Shown here: piece after piece, positions 43,645-52,601 of the stretch
How positions within the stretch are numbered: position 1 is the stretch's first letter
How the letters are laid out: each line of letters begins with the position of its first letter
Source of the DNA: JAQIBY01 sp034658655
GTDB lineage: Bacteria > Bacteroidota > Bacteroidia > Bacteroidales > ML635J-15
Assembly (NCBI GenBank): GCA_034658655.1
Contig: JAYEFQ010000023.1
Coordinates: 39,523-103,522 of the forward strand
DNA: 64,000 bases
Direction of reading: 5' to 3'
The notes under the pieces: model-generated
What the model was told of the DNA's origin: nothing
The model's input: only the letters and a program-made list of their open reading frames with translations
Database searches by the model: none
Position numbers and translations under genes: made by a program

Positions 43645-45630
43645 ATGAACCGATTTTTCCGTTTTTCACAGATTGACAAGCTTGTTATTGTGCTCTTGTT
43701 TTTAGCAATGGTATTTAACATGCTTAAGATTGAATACTGGAAAGAGCCACGTGAAATTCTTTATTGGGATGTAATCTCTTATTACGGTTATTTGCCAGCA
43801 ACATTTATTTATAAAGATTTAACCCTTGAATTTAAGGATGACTATGATGGAGAACATCATTTTGTCATTTGGGCTAATAAGGCAGAAAATGGCAACTATG
43901 TTTTTAAAACTAGCATGGGCTTGAGTTATCTGTATATGCCTTGGTTTTTTTTAGGGCATGCTATTGCATTACATACCGATTATGATGCTGGAGGTTATTC
44001 CGTACCTTATAAAATTACCATGCAGTTTGGTGTCCTTATTTATCTTTTAATTGGTTTAATATTTTTGCGAAAGATATTACGGCGGTATTTTAATCCTTTA
44101 ATTACGGCTTTAAGCATGATTTCCGTTATTGTCGGGACAAATCTGTACTATTATATTGTTTTTCAAGGAACGGTTAGTCATAGTTATAACTTCGTGCTTT
44201 TTTCAATATTTCTGTGGATAGTTATTAAATGGCACGAAGATAGAAATATGAAGAATACAGTGTTTTTAGGTTTAATTACTGGCCTAATTACACTGATACG
44301 TCCGACAAATATTATAGTTCTTTTAATATTTGTGTTGTGGGATATTTATTCATTCAAAGAATTTAAAGATCGATTGCAGCTGTTTATCGTAGAGTACAAA
44401 AAAGTGCTTATGATGGTTCTGATGTTTCTAATTGTTTGGATTCCTCAGATGATTTATTGGAAAATGATTGCAGGGAGTTTTTTCTATTACAGTTATGGTG
44501 ATGAAGGTTTTTTCTTTTTGGAACCGAAATTTTGGAAAAGTTTGTTCAGTTATCGTAGTGGATGGTTGGTTTATTCTCCTATCATGGCTTTGGCTTTAAT
44601 CGGCTTTCCTTTTATGTTAAAACAAAAAACCAAAGTTGCATTTGTTCCAGCCTTGGTTTTTACCTTTTTTAATATGTGGATTATTTTTTCATGGTGGTGC
44701 TGGTGGTGGGGAGGCAGTTACGGATTGCGACCTTTAATTGATTCATATGTTTTTTTGGCAATCCCTTTAGGTTCTTTAATTTATTATGTTTTCAATCGGA
44801 AAAGCATATGGATTAAAATTATATTTATTGCGGTTTTGGTTGTACTGAACCTCTATGGTGTACATATGACAAGAAAATATTATAACAAATCTATTCATTT
44901 TGATGGAATGAATAGAGAGTTGTTTTGGTACAATTTTAAGGAGATAAAACCGAAACCAGAGTTTTGGCAGTTGGTTGAAAGACCAAATTATGATAATGCA
45001 AAAAAAGGGTTGGATGAAAGCTCGTCATCTTCGAATGTTGTAGGAGGGATTAATTTGCAATCACGTTTAAGTACGAATGAAAAAGTAAGCATATTACCAC
45101 TTAATCCAATAAATGGTAAAAATGTACTCTCCATGAAATGTGATGATATATTTTATTCTAGCTTACTCGATGTTTTTATTCGGAATGAAAATGGTATGTG
45201 GGAAAATGATACACTAAATGCTTTTTCTGGCAAGATGCAAAAAACGAACTTATTAATTGAATTTGATGCAAATACGCTATTAACAGATTTAGATTATGAG
45301 CTGAGTTTTTGGTATTATAACCCAGGTAATCGCCTAGATGCCTATTTCTATGTGAATCAAATTGATGGTGATGGTAATATGGATTGGACAAATTACCATA
45401 AGGTTGAAAAGTGGAGTGAGTCTTTCGGAAATTGGTCATTAGTTAAGGCTTATTTTAAAAGGGAAGAATACACAGAGCGTATTGAAATTAGTTTTTTTTA
45501 TCAAAATAAGTACGATGACATTGTTTATTATGACAATATAATAGTTCGGCCTATAAAAACCGATGTTTTATGCCAGAGGAGTGATGGTGTGATGTTGCTT
45601 AATAATCAAGTTATCGAATTGAGAGATTAA
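43645..45630 (+). CDS. GT-C-like integral membrane protein with C-terminal beta domain
   Basis: This 661-residue protein has about ten transmembrane segments between residues 13 and 410. The first periplasmic loop reads YWDVISYYGYLPATFIYKD, resembling the acidic first-loop arrangement of GT-C glycosyltransferases. After the last helix, residues 480-650 form a soluble region with alternating beta strands (ELSFWYYNPGNRLDAYFYV, ERIEISFFYQNKYDDIVYYD) that looks like a carbohydrate-binding jelly roll. It is probably a polyprenyl-phosphate-sugar-dependent transferase that uses the product of the preceding GT2 gene; this is inferred from gene order. Confidence 0.6.
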   Translation: MNRFFRFSQIDKLVIVLLFLAMVFNMLKIEYWKEPREILYWDVISYYGYLPATFIYKDLTLEFKDDYDGEHHFVIWANKAENGNYVFKTSMGLSYLYMPWFFLGHAIALHTDYDAGGYSVPYKITMQFGVLIYLLIGLIFLRKILRRYFNPLITALSMISVIVGTNLYYYIVFQGTVSHSYNFVLFSIFLWIVIKWHEDRNMKNTVFLGLITGLITLIRPTNIIVLLIFVLWDIYSFKEFKDRLQLFIVEYKKVLMMVLMFLIVWIPQMIYWKMIAGSFFYYSYGDEGFFFLEPKFWKSLFSYRSGWLVYSPIMALALIGFPFMLKQKTKVAFVPALVFTFFNMWIIFSWWCWWWGGSYGLRPLIDSYVFLAIPLGSLIYYVFNRKSIWIKIIFIAVLVVLNLYGVHMTRKYYNKSIHFDGMNRELFWYNFKEIKPKPEFWQLVERPNYDNAKKGLDESSSSSNVVGGINLQSRLSTNEKVSILPLNPINGKNVLSMKCDDIFYSSLLDVFIRNENGMWENDTLNAFSGKMQKTNLLIEFDANTLLTDLDYELSFWYYNPGNRLDAYFYVNQIDGDGNMDWTNYHKVEKWSESFGNWSLVKAYFKREEYTERIEISFFYQNKYDDIVYYDNIIVRPIKTDVLCQRSDGVMLLNNQVIELRD

Positions 45631-45631
45631 A

Positions 45632-45672
45632 TTAGAGCCTGTCCATAGAGTCAGTGTCTGATTCAAAATTTT
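45632..45672 (-). repeat. Partial copy of the dispersed repeat, encoding a C terminus
   Basis: The plus-strand sequence agCCTGTCCATAGAGTCAGTGTCTG matches the inverted complement of 33611-33645. It covers the last 14 codons of the pyrophosphatase gene (residues VENFESDTDSMDRL). Confidence 0.6.
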
Positions 45673-46327
45673 CGACATTATGGTTAGACACCAATTCGTC
45701 CAGTTCTTTTTTGTAAGCATTTATTGCTAATTTAAGAATTTCTTGAGCTTCTTGCTTATCGGCATATCCATCTGATTGCAGTTTGTTTTTTCCTTTGTAG
45801 TTTGTGAACCAAGTTGCCAGAATAGTTTTAATGCCAGGATAAATACATTCCAAATCATCCAGATTATCTATTTCGGCAAATATTGAGTTTGCTGATACAG
45901 CAATAAGTTTGTCATCTGTTTCTCCATGATCTTTAAGTAATAAAATCCCGATAATTTTGCACGGGACAATGCTACTTCTTTCATAAGCTGGTCCCAAAAC
46001 AATTACATCAAGGGGATCTCCGTCACCGCCTTCTGATTTTGGGAGATATGTTTGTGGAATCATTCCGTAATTTGCTGGATAAGCAAGATAATGAATGATA
46101 CGGTACTCACCGTTTTCTAAAACTTCCCATTCTGTTTGCCCAGTAATTTTATTGACTTCGTATTTTTTATCGCTTCCTGCCGGAATTTCAATAAGCACAT
46201 TAACCATTCCCTGATCATTTATAGCCGGAATATCGTGCCATAAATGTTTTGCATCTTTCTCTTTTGGATGGCAAGATGCAAACGCAAGAATGATTCCAAG
46301 AGAAATAATATAAAGTATTCTTTTCAT
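45632..46327 (-). CDS. Family I inorganic pyrophosphatase with lipoprotein signal
   Basis: This 231-residue protein has the soluble-PPase core: NYGMIPQTYLP, GGDGDPLDVIVLGP with the metal-binding Asp cluster (about residues 100-112), and KIIGILLLKDHGETDDK. Unlike the usual cytosolic enzyme it begins with a lipoprotein signal, MKRILYIISLGIILAFASC with the lipid-attachment Cys near residue 19, so it should sit on a membrane outside the cytoplasm. The last 14 residues come from a dispersed repeat. It is the last gene of the CotH-DUF4956-VTC operon and starts 3 nt after the VTC gene. It would hydrolyse pyrophosphate released in the periplasm. Confidence 0.85.
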   Translation of the reverse strand: MKRILYIISLGIILAFASCHPKEKDAKHLWHDIPAINDQGMVNVLIEIPAGSDKKYEVNKITGQTEWEVLENGEYRIIHYLAYPANYGMIPQTYLPKSEGGDGDPLDVIVLGPAYERSSIVPCKIIGILLLKDHGETDDKLIAVSANSIFAEIDNLDDLECIYPGIKTILATWFTNYKGKNKLQSDGYADKQEAQEILKLAINAYKKELDELVSNHNVENFESDTDSMDRL

Positions 46328-46330
46328 TGT

Positions 46331-47041
46331 TTAATATCTTACCGGATAAAATGCTTCAATTCCAATGATATATTTTGAGTTTTTTGTGAGACGAAATGGA
46401 ATTTGATCGGTAATTTGCATAGCGTCATCGTCGTATTTCTCATCATACTTTAATTCTACTACCGGATAATTGTCGATTTGTTTCGGATTAATAGTGAAAT
46501 TAACATTGGGGTGTATTGATTGATATCGCACGTTTTCATCAACTGTTATTCGATATTTCCCACTCGTATCTAAAAAATAGTAACGATAATAACGATTTAA
46601 TATGGTGGGTCTTAATCGTCTCAATAAATTAATTACATCCGTTGGTAAATCTGCTTCTGCCAATTTTAAGTAATCCGACAGCGCAGTTTTTGAGTGGATA
46701 ATTTCCGAAATTCGAGTTTTTGGTAATTTATATTGTTTTTTATCTCCAACAAAGGCAGATTTTATTTTTATTTCTAAGACAGGCTCTACCGATTCAGCTA
46801 ATAAATCACCATACCAACGAATTCTCACTTTTTTGCGTTCGCTTCTTCCGTGTACATTATCGTAATAATAATCAAAGCCCAAACTGTCCAGATAAAGGTT
46901 GTTAACAAAGCGTGGATGATACAACGGACGAAAGAAAGAAGGTAAAGACAAAATAATTTGCTTTACCTGTGCAACGGTTAATGTTTCCGGCACAAATTTG
47001 CGTTCGTAACGTTTGCGTATAAGGTTAAGATTTGATTTCAT
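46331..47041 (-). CDS. VTC-domain protein (polyphosphate-polymerase family)
   Basis: This 236-residue protein has the VTC/tunnel-fold pattern: YERKFVP at the N terminus, NNLYLDS, SERKKVRIRWYG, EPVLEIKIK and a closing VELKYDEKYDDDA. In the yeast VTC4 family these basic and acidic residues line a tunnel that makes polyphosphate from ATP. The start was placed at the ATG at 47041; an upstream start at 47083 would overlap the preceding gene by 38 bp. It is 4 nt after the DUF4956 gene, the usual partner of bacterial VTC proteins. Whether this copy makes polyphosphate is untested. Confidence 0.8.
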   Translation of the reverse strand: MKSNLNLIRKRYERKFVPETLTVAQVKQIILSLPSFFRPLYHPRFVNNLYLDSLGFDYYYDNVHGRSERKKVRIRWYGDLLAESVEPVLEIKIKSAFVGDKKQYKLPKTRISEIIHSKTALSDYLKLAEADLPTDVINLLRRLRPTILNRYYRYYFLDTSGKYRITVDENVRYQSIHPNVNFTINPKQIDNYPVVELKYDEKYDDDAMQITDQIPFRLTKNSKYIIGIEAFYPVRY

Positions 47042-47045
47042 GCGA

Positions 47046-47717
47046 TTATTCGGCATCAATGAATGAAACACGAATGCTGTCATTTAATTTTTGCAAATCT
47101 TGTTTGCACGACTCCAAGCTAATCGGATTTTTTGGTTTGATATCGAAACTCATTTCCAACATCGTTTTTTCTTCATCGTAGCGTTTTAAATTGTTTTTCT
47201 TAAAATGGTGATTAATTGTTGTCATTATTTTGCTCATGCTCTCCTTCTCGGGATTATCCATGTGGACAATAAAATTAAATGCAACATGCTTATTGCTTGG
47301 TTTGATAAAATGACGCACCCAAATTACACCAAGTATGATGAGGAAAGCTGCAACCGTAACACCCGGTTGATTGGCTCCCATTCCCAAACCGATAGCAACT
47401 GAAACAAAAAGATAAGATAATTCTTCAGGTTCTTTTATTGCTGCACGATAACGAATGATAGATAAAGCACCAACTAAACCAAGAGACAAGGCAACAGAAC
47501 TACCAATCAATGTGATAATTAGCATAGTTGTTAGTGAAACTAACACAAAGTTATAAGCAAATCGACTGCGGTTTGACAGACTATGTGCGCAGGTTCTGTA
47601 TGTAAATTCAAGAATGATTGTCAATGCAATGCATATCAGTGCGTTAATGATGAAAAGCCGAATGTCAATGGTTTGAGGTTCAAAGTTGAAATAATTTATT
47701 AGCCTATCGTAATTCAT
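47046..47717 (-). CDS. DUF4956 membrane protein
   Basis: This 223-residue protein has about four transmembrane segments in residues 20-135. The conserved SLGLVGALSIIRYRAAIKEP motif between helices is the hallmark of DUF4956. A soluble cytosolic domain of about 85 residues follows. The family is of unknown function and is regularly found next to VTC-domain and CotH genes, as here, so it is likely to form a complex with them. It is 17 nt after the CotH gene. Confidence 0.85.
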   Translation of the reverse strand: MNYDRLINYFNFEPQTIDIRLFIINALICIALTIILEFTYRTCAHSLSNRSRFAYNFVLVSLTTMLIITLIGSSVALSLGLVGALSIIRYRAAIKEPEELSYLFVSVAIGLGMGANQPGVTVAAFLIILGVIWVRHFIKPSNKHVAFNFIVHMDNPEKESMSKIMTTINHHFKKNNLKRYDEEKTMLEMSFDIKPKNPISLESCKQDLQKLNDSIRVSFIDAE

Positions 47718-47734
47718 AATTTTTTATTTAATGA

Positions 47735-50686
47735 TTAATAAAATTGTACTTTTAAATTTTGTGAATTTCCTTTATACGTTTTGTCATTGAGTTTTAATTC
47801 AGAGCCCATCTCAATGACATGTAATTCGATGACATTTTTTACTGTGCTTTCAGTGATATGTATTGTTCCGGGTCCAAATTCAAGTTTCTTTTCCAATAAT
47901 AAAAATCCCATATCTGCACCATCAATAAGGTTGTTTTTACCTTTAATACTTGAAAGGTCTTTTGCTGACATGCCTGTAACTGCATCACTAATTGTGCAAT
48001 TATTTACAATTAAATAGGACTGTTCTCCCGAGCTTATCCCTTTGTCTCCAATATTATTCATATGACAATCATTAATGAGAATTTGACTTCCTGAGAAATC
48101 AATTGCGTCATTTCCGATATTGTGATATTCACTTTGTAATAATTTTCCTGTACAAAAATCTGAATCAAACGCATCTGAGAATGTGTTTTCAAATTTACAT
48201 TGGCTTACTTCAAAATCAGACCGAATGATATTTAATGCATCTTCACTGTGATTGTTGCTAAAAAGGCAGTTTTTTAAAATTACATCTGACTCATAAAAGG
48301 TTACTGCGCCGGTTAAAGTCCATGCATTATATGAAATTGTATTTTGATTGATAAATTGGCAATGACTTACTTTGCATTTATTATCGGTTTGATGATTCGC
48401 TCCGAAAACTAAAAAATATCCGGATATGCTATCCTGAGAGATGATTTGCACTGGTTTATTTTTAAGCCCAGTCACATCTACCGGTGAAAAAGTAAGTAAT
48501 CCGGCTCCTTCAGAAAAATGAAGCTTTGCACCGGCCTTTATTTCAAGTTTTGTTTCTTTCGGAATGACCAGAGGTGTTGAAAAATAATGGTTGCCTTCTG
48601 AAATAACAAAATGGTTTCCTTTTAGAAAACTACTGTCTATTTTATACTTATAATAAAGCTCGTTTCGTGGGTTATATGCTTGAGGTGTGGGCAAAGAAAT
48701 AATTTTAGTCTTTTGTTGCTGACCTGCTATGTTGAAATATAAATAATTATAATCAAAATCAGGATGTAGAATGCTGGCTTGGCGATAAATATTTCCTTGT
48801 GAAAATTCAGGCTGGTTTGTAAGATGGGTACGTTGTCTATCTTCAGTTCCAAAACCGGTTAGTGTAATTTCTTGGTTTGTGAGTAATTGTATATGAATGT
48901 TTTGCCCATCTGAACAATATGCATTGACACAATGTGCAGTATTAATTTTATCTGATTTAGTAACTGAAACACCTGGAAATTTAGAGCCTAGCTTTGCATA
49001 TTGCATGGGCATTTCGTTTTCTGAAAACATTGCCATAAATTCTGGTAAACTATCTCTTATCTGCTGTGCCCGGCGAATCATTTTATCTAAATCAAAATGG
49101 TAATATGCAAATTCTTTCTGAATCATTGTTTCATACCGATTAATGTCACTAGCGTATTTTTTTTGATATGATTTTAAAAAAGAAGTGTCACTGTAGTGCT
49201 CTATAGCAATAAAATAAGCATCACGAAAATCAGGATCTTTCATTAAATGCATGTAACGACTTTCAATCACAGATTTTGGGTTTTCATGGCTTAAGCCCAA
49301 CAAATGTTTTTCTGGATTAAATTTTTCATTATCAACATAACAATCAAAAATAATTGGTTGTAATCTTGAAATCACTGGGTTGTAGTAAAAGCGTTGGTTA
49401 TGCCAGCGAAATGCATGTAAAGCATAAAAGCAGTCTAATAAAGCAAATGTTTTTGCCGTTTTTTCAATGTCAAATATTTCGCTTGCTTCTGCTGTTTGCC
49501 AACGATAGTGGTCAAGTAAATTTTGTCCCAAATTAAATGATTCTGAAAGCCCTGGATTTTTCCTGATTTTTTTCTCCCCAAAGGCTCTTATTTCTGTCGT
49601 TTCAAACGCTTGGTCAGAAGGGGTTTTTGCTCTTATATTATCCCAAAACTCAAATTCGTCAAATTTTAAAATCGGACCTTCGCGGTGATTTGCTGATTCT
49701 ACAATTTGTTTTTTGAAATGTTCCTCGTAAGCATAAACACCTTTTGAATCTCCGTTGAGATAGAGATTAATAAAGCCGTATCGTGTTGCCAAAAGCCCTT
49801 CGTCTAATGCAATTTGATGTAAAAACCATTCATTTAGAAAATCTCTTGTTGCAGGTGATTGTACCGAAAATTCGCGCATTCCTTTCCATGAATCTTCAGT
49901 AATTTTAATTCGAAACGACCATTTATCCCCTTTAAGATGATCTAGCCAATCCCCTTTAAGTCGCATTTCGACATTTTTTAATCTGCCATCAGTATTTATT
50001 AAGGCAGTTATGTTTTTTTTGCTTTCCGGTGTAATTGTTCCGGCTTCATATGCTTTTTCTCGATAAGATTTTAAGCGATAAAGGGGGCCATTGTTAATTA
50101 GTACATGCATAAAATCCAAACTATCCATTTGTGGATATTTGCGTTCCGGAGTTTTTGATATGCTAAGTGAATCAAGCCAAATGTCTTGATTTTCTTTATT
50201 CCAGATATAAACTTTTATATCGTTTTGGGAGAGGTTTGGCGGTATGAAAAACTCAGTTTGTAAGCTTTTCCATCCACCTGGATGTTTTTTTATTTCTTTT
50301 GATACTTCGTACAGTTCTCCTTCTGCTTGCGCTACTAAAATGGGATTTGCATTTGTATTACAAACAATGTGCATGCTCACATAGTGATCATGGCTTTGTT
50401 TGGCATTAATATTCGCAATGTTTTGGAATGTATTATCTGCAGGAATAAATATGCTTTGTTTTCCCTGAAATGCAATCTCATCAGTAATTAATTCAGAAAT
50501 ATCTGCAAGCTCAATACTTTTGTTTGTCTGCAAGCTGTCATTGGGTTCAAAGCCTATATATATATGGGCTTCTGTGGCAAGAGTGTTAATCTGAGTTGTC
50601 AGCTTGGAGTGAATAAACATTAATACGAATACAAGTAATATACTTGTTATGAATAAAACAATATGTTTGATTCGTATTCTTGCCAT
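47735..50686 (-). CDS. CotH kinase-like protein with C-terminal beta-helix
   Basis: This is a large exported protein (983 residues from the ATG at 50686; a TTG or other start to 50764 would add 26). It has an N-terminal membrane anchor (HIVLFITSILLVFVLMFI). The CotH domain occupies about residues 230-470, with VEMRLKGDWLDHLKG, FSVQSPATRDFLNEWFLHQ, RYGFINLYLNGDSKGVYAYEEHF and PIIFDCYVDNEKF. After a linker, residues 700-960 form a right-handed parallel beta-helix (repeats such as CLFSNNHSEDALNII, EYHNIGNDAIDFSG). CotH proteins have an atypical protein-kinase fold. It heads the operon; a possible -7 box TAGTTTTG is at 50707-50714. Confidence 0.85.
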   Translation of the reverse strand: MARIRIKHIVLFITSILLVFVLMFIHSKLTTQINTLATEAHIYIGFEPNDSLQTNKSIELADISELITDEIAFQGKQSIFIPADNTFQNIANINAKQSHDHYVSMHIVCNTNANPILVAQAEGELYEVSKEIKKHPGGWKSLQTEFFIPPNLSQNDIKVYIWNKENQDIWLDSLSISKTPERKYPQMDSLDFMHVLINNGPLYRLKSYREKAYEAGTITPESKKNITALINTDGRLKNVEMRLKGDWLDHLKGDKWSFRIKITEDSWKGMREFSVQSPATRDFLNEWFLHQIALDEGLLATRYGFINLYLNGDSKGVYAYEEHFKKQIVESANHREGPILKFDEFEFWDNIRAKTPSDQAFETTEIRAFGEKKIRKNPGLSESFNLGQNLLDHYRWQTAEASEIFDIEKTAKTFALLDCFYALHAFRWHNQRFYYNPVISRLQPIIFDCYVDNEKFNPEKHLLGLSHENPKSVIESRYMHLMKDPDFRDAYFIAIEHYSDTSFLKSYQKKYASDINRYETMIQKEFAYYHFDLDKMIRRAQQIRDSLPEFMAMFSENEMPMQYAKLGSKFPGVSVTKSDKINTAHCVNAYCSDGQNIHIQLLTNQEITLTGFGTEDRQRTHLTNQPEFSQGNIYRQASILHPDFDYNYLYFNIAGQQQKTKIISLPTPQAYNPRNELYYKYKIDSSFLKGNHFVISEGNHYFSTPLVIPKETKLEIKAGAKLHFSEGAGLLTFSPVDVTGLKNKPVQIISQDSISGYFLVFGANHQTDNKCKVSHCQFINQNTISYNAWTLTGAVTFYESDVILKNCLFSNNHSEDALNIIRSDFEVSQCKFENTFSDAFDSDFCTGKLLQSEYHNIGNDAIDFSGSQILINDCHMNNIGDKGISSGEQSYLIVNNCTISDAVTGMSAKDLSSIKGKNNLIDGADMGFLLLEKKLEFGPGTIHITESTVKNVIELHVIEMGSELKLNDKTYKGNSQNLKVQFY

Positions 50687-50770
50687 CTTTTTATAATTGT
50701 AAATTGCAAAACTAATAAATTTAATGAATGAAATTTTGTATCTTGCAAGTAAATTGTAAATCAAAAAGTT

Positions 50771-51892
50771 TTGAAAACAGGGGTCTCTTATTTTTTTATA
50801 TTAATCATGGTTTTTTTGACTAGCATAACTTTATGCCAAACGTCTGATTCAACCTATTCATTTTTTGTGGCGGGGCATACTTATGGAGCGCCCGGGGTTA
50901 ATAATGATGGTCTTCATCCTCCATTTGAGAATAAATTTCAACATATTCAATCCCGCTCTGAAATTGGTTTTGGAATTTTACTCGGTGATATTGTAAGACC
51001 AAACCCTATAGAACAGGATTGGATTGATGTTGATGAGAGTATTGAAAATTTAGGATTACCTGTGCATTTTGCTGTCGGAAATCATGATATGGAAAATCGT
51101 GAAATCTTTGAAAGTAGATATGGTGATACGTATTATGCTTTTCTTGTTTCTGATGATTTATTTATTGTGTTGGATCCAAATTTAGATGGCTGGAATATTT
51201 CAGGTAATCAGTTAGAATTTTTAGATAGTTTACTGATAAACTTTGCTGATAACGTTGAGAATATTTTTGTGTCATTTCATCAATTGTTGTGGTGGGAAAG
51301 TGATAATAAGTACTCTATCGTTTATCCAAACTCTTTGGCCGGACGTGCGGATGTTGTTAATTTTTGGACAGAAATAGAACCGCGTTTTACAGCCTTACAG
51401 AACCAAGTGTTCTTTATGGCGGGAGATTTAGGTGCTGCACATTGGAGTGGTGATGTTTTGTATGACAACTATGATAATATTACCTTTATTGCTACTGGGA
51501 TGGGTGAAGGCGATGGAGATAATTTTGTCGTTGTCAATGAGCAATTAGGGTCTGGTGTTTCTTTCGATCTTATTTGTTTAGAAGATGATATCAATTGTAT
51601 GGGTTCACTTGAGAGTTATGATGTTGATCTTTTGGGTATGGATACTGCAAATAGTTTAGCGGCAGATATTTATCCAACAGTTGTTGGAAATAATCAATTG
51701 ATTTTTGTGGACAATCATGATATACAGAAAATAAAACTAAGCGGATTTAATTCGCTAGGAGTTAAAGTGTTCGGTTTGCTTTGTGAGCCTGGTATCTCTA
51801 CATTCTGTCCAAATATGCTTGATTCTGGAGTATATATATTTCTCGTCGAATCGAATGGGGTTACTTGCTCGCATAAATTAGTTATACTGTAG
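50771..51892 (+). CDS. Secreted calcineurin-like phosphoesterase with T9SS-like tail
   Basis: This 373-residue protein from a TTG start has a signal peptide (SYFFILIMVFLTSITLC); the next ATG at 50807 would shorten the signal. Metal-site motifs are AGHTYG, LLGDIV, VGNHDM, VSFHQLLWW and MAGDLGAAHW. The first motif lacks the usual Asp of DxH, and the last lacks GHxH, so the metal site is atypical. The last ~80 residues end SGVYIFLVESNGVTCSHKLVIL-like (GVYIFLVE near the end), as in type IX secretion sorting domains. It is divergent from the CotH operon and convergent with a flippase pseudogene. Confidence 0.75.
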   Translation: MKTGVSYFFILIMVFLTSITLCQTSDSTYSFFVAGHTYGAPGVNNDGLHPPFENKFQHIQSRSEIGFGILLGDIVRPNPIEQDWIDVDESIENLGLPVHFAVGNHDMENREIFESRYGDTYYAFLVSDDLFIVLDPNLDGWNISGNQLEFLDSLLINFADNVENIFVSFHQLLWWESDNKYSIVYPNSLAGRADVVNFWTEIEPRFTALQNQVFFMAGDLGAAHWSGDVLYDNYDNITFIATGMGEGDGDNFVVVNEQLGSGVSFDLICLEDDINCMGSLESYDVDLLGMDTANSLAADIYPTVVGNNQLIFVDNHDIQKIKLSGFNSLGVKVFGLLCEPGISTFCPNMLDSGVYIFLVESNGVTCSHKLVIL

Positions 51893-52378
51893 CTTTTTCT
51901 GCAATATAGCCATCAAAAAGATAAACAATTCACCGAAAACAAACCAGAGTCTTGCAATAACAGAGAAACTTACGGCTTGACTAGCCAGGGTTGGAAAAAA
52001 GCAGATCAACATACCTGTCATGATAAAAACAAGTTGTTCCTTGAACGATGTTACTGAAGAGTTTTTTGCATCGGCTATACTGTTTTTAACAACATAAAAT
52101 GAACGACCTAATATTCCCCACGCTTTCCCCGGAATCTATTTCGCAAAAATCGAAAGTCCATGTGAGATTAAGCCAGTTTTTCGGGGAATGTGAATTTTCA
52201 AGGCATACCACTAACTTTGCGTACTGAAATAAAATCCTGCCCATAAAAACAAAATGGTAAGTCCGAGGTCCCAATAATTTATCTGTATGTCAGAAAAAAC
52301 CAAGTAATCTATTTGTGTCAAATAAATGACAAAGATAATTATGGATAAATAAAATAGTATATTGAAAAATCGTTTCAT
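51878..52378 (-). pseudogene. Decayed copy of the flippase-like gene
   Basis: The minus-strand sequence from the ATG at 52378 aligns with the intact gene at 54189-55085 (MKRFFNILFYLSIIIFVIYL, then DYLVFSDIQINYW). Tryptophan TGG after FSTQS has become TAG, and a TAT in AKYIPGK has become TAG. Small deletions lie near HKIHVSR, and about 130 codons are missing between MLICFF and SVIARLW. The C terminus (FGELFIFLMAILQKKLQYN) is still readable. It overlaps the phosphoesterase 3' end by 15 bp. Confidence 0.8.
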
Positions 52379-52382
52379 CAGA

Positions 52383-52442
52383 GCAACCCTTATAAGTCTT
52401 TAAAAATGAGACTATATAACCAACTCTCCCACATTTTCTTTT
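52383..52442 (-). pseudogene. 3' fragment of the exonuclease gene (duplication border)
   Basis: AACCCTTATAAgtCTTTAAA and the following bases match 55088-55145, the spacer and last codons of the intact exonuclease gene. It marks the right edge of the duplicated block. From here to 52601 nothing else is recognised except a -7-like TAGTTTTG at 52575-52582. Confidence 0.65.
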
Positions 52443-52601
52443 TCATATCTAACATGATTTCTTGTTTAATTTTGTAATTTCAATTTTAAAGATAGCAATT
52501 TTCAAATGAAAAAGCTGCATTTGCTAGTTGAATCTACGTTTGATTGTGTTAGGTGTTTTTTCAGGAAAATATTGTAGTTTTGTTATTTAAAGGATTGTTT
52601 T

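Noticed and set aside
51878..51892. Independent short gene at the phosphoesterase 3' end
   Set aside because: The minus-strand signal there is the C terminus of the decayed flippase copy.
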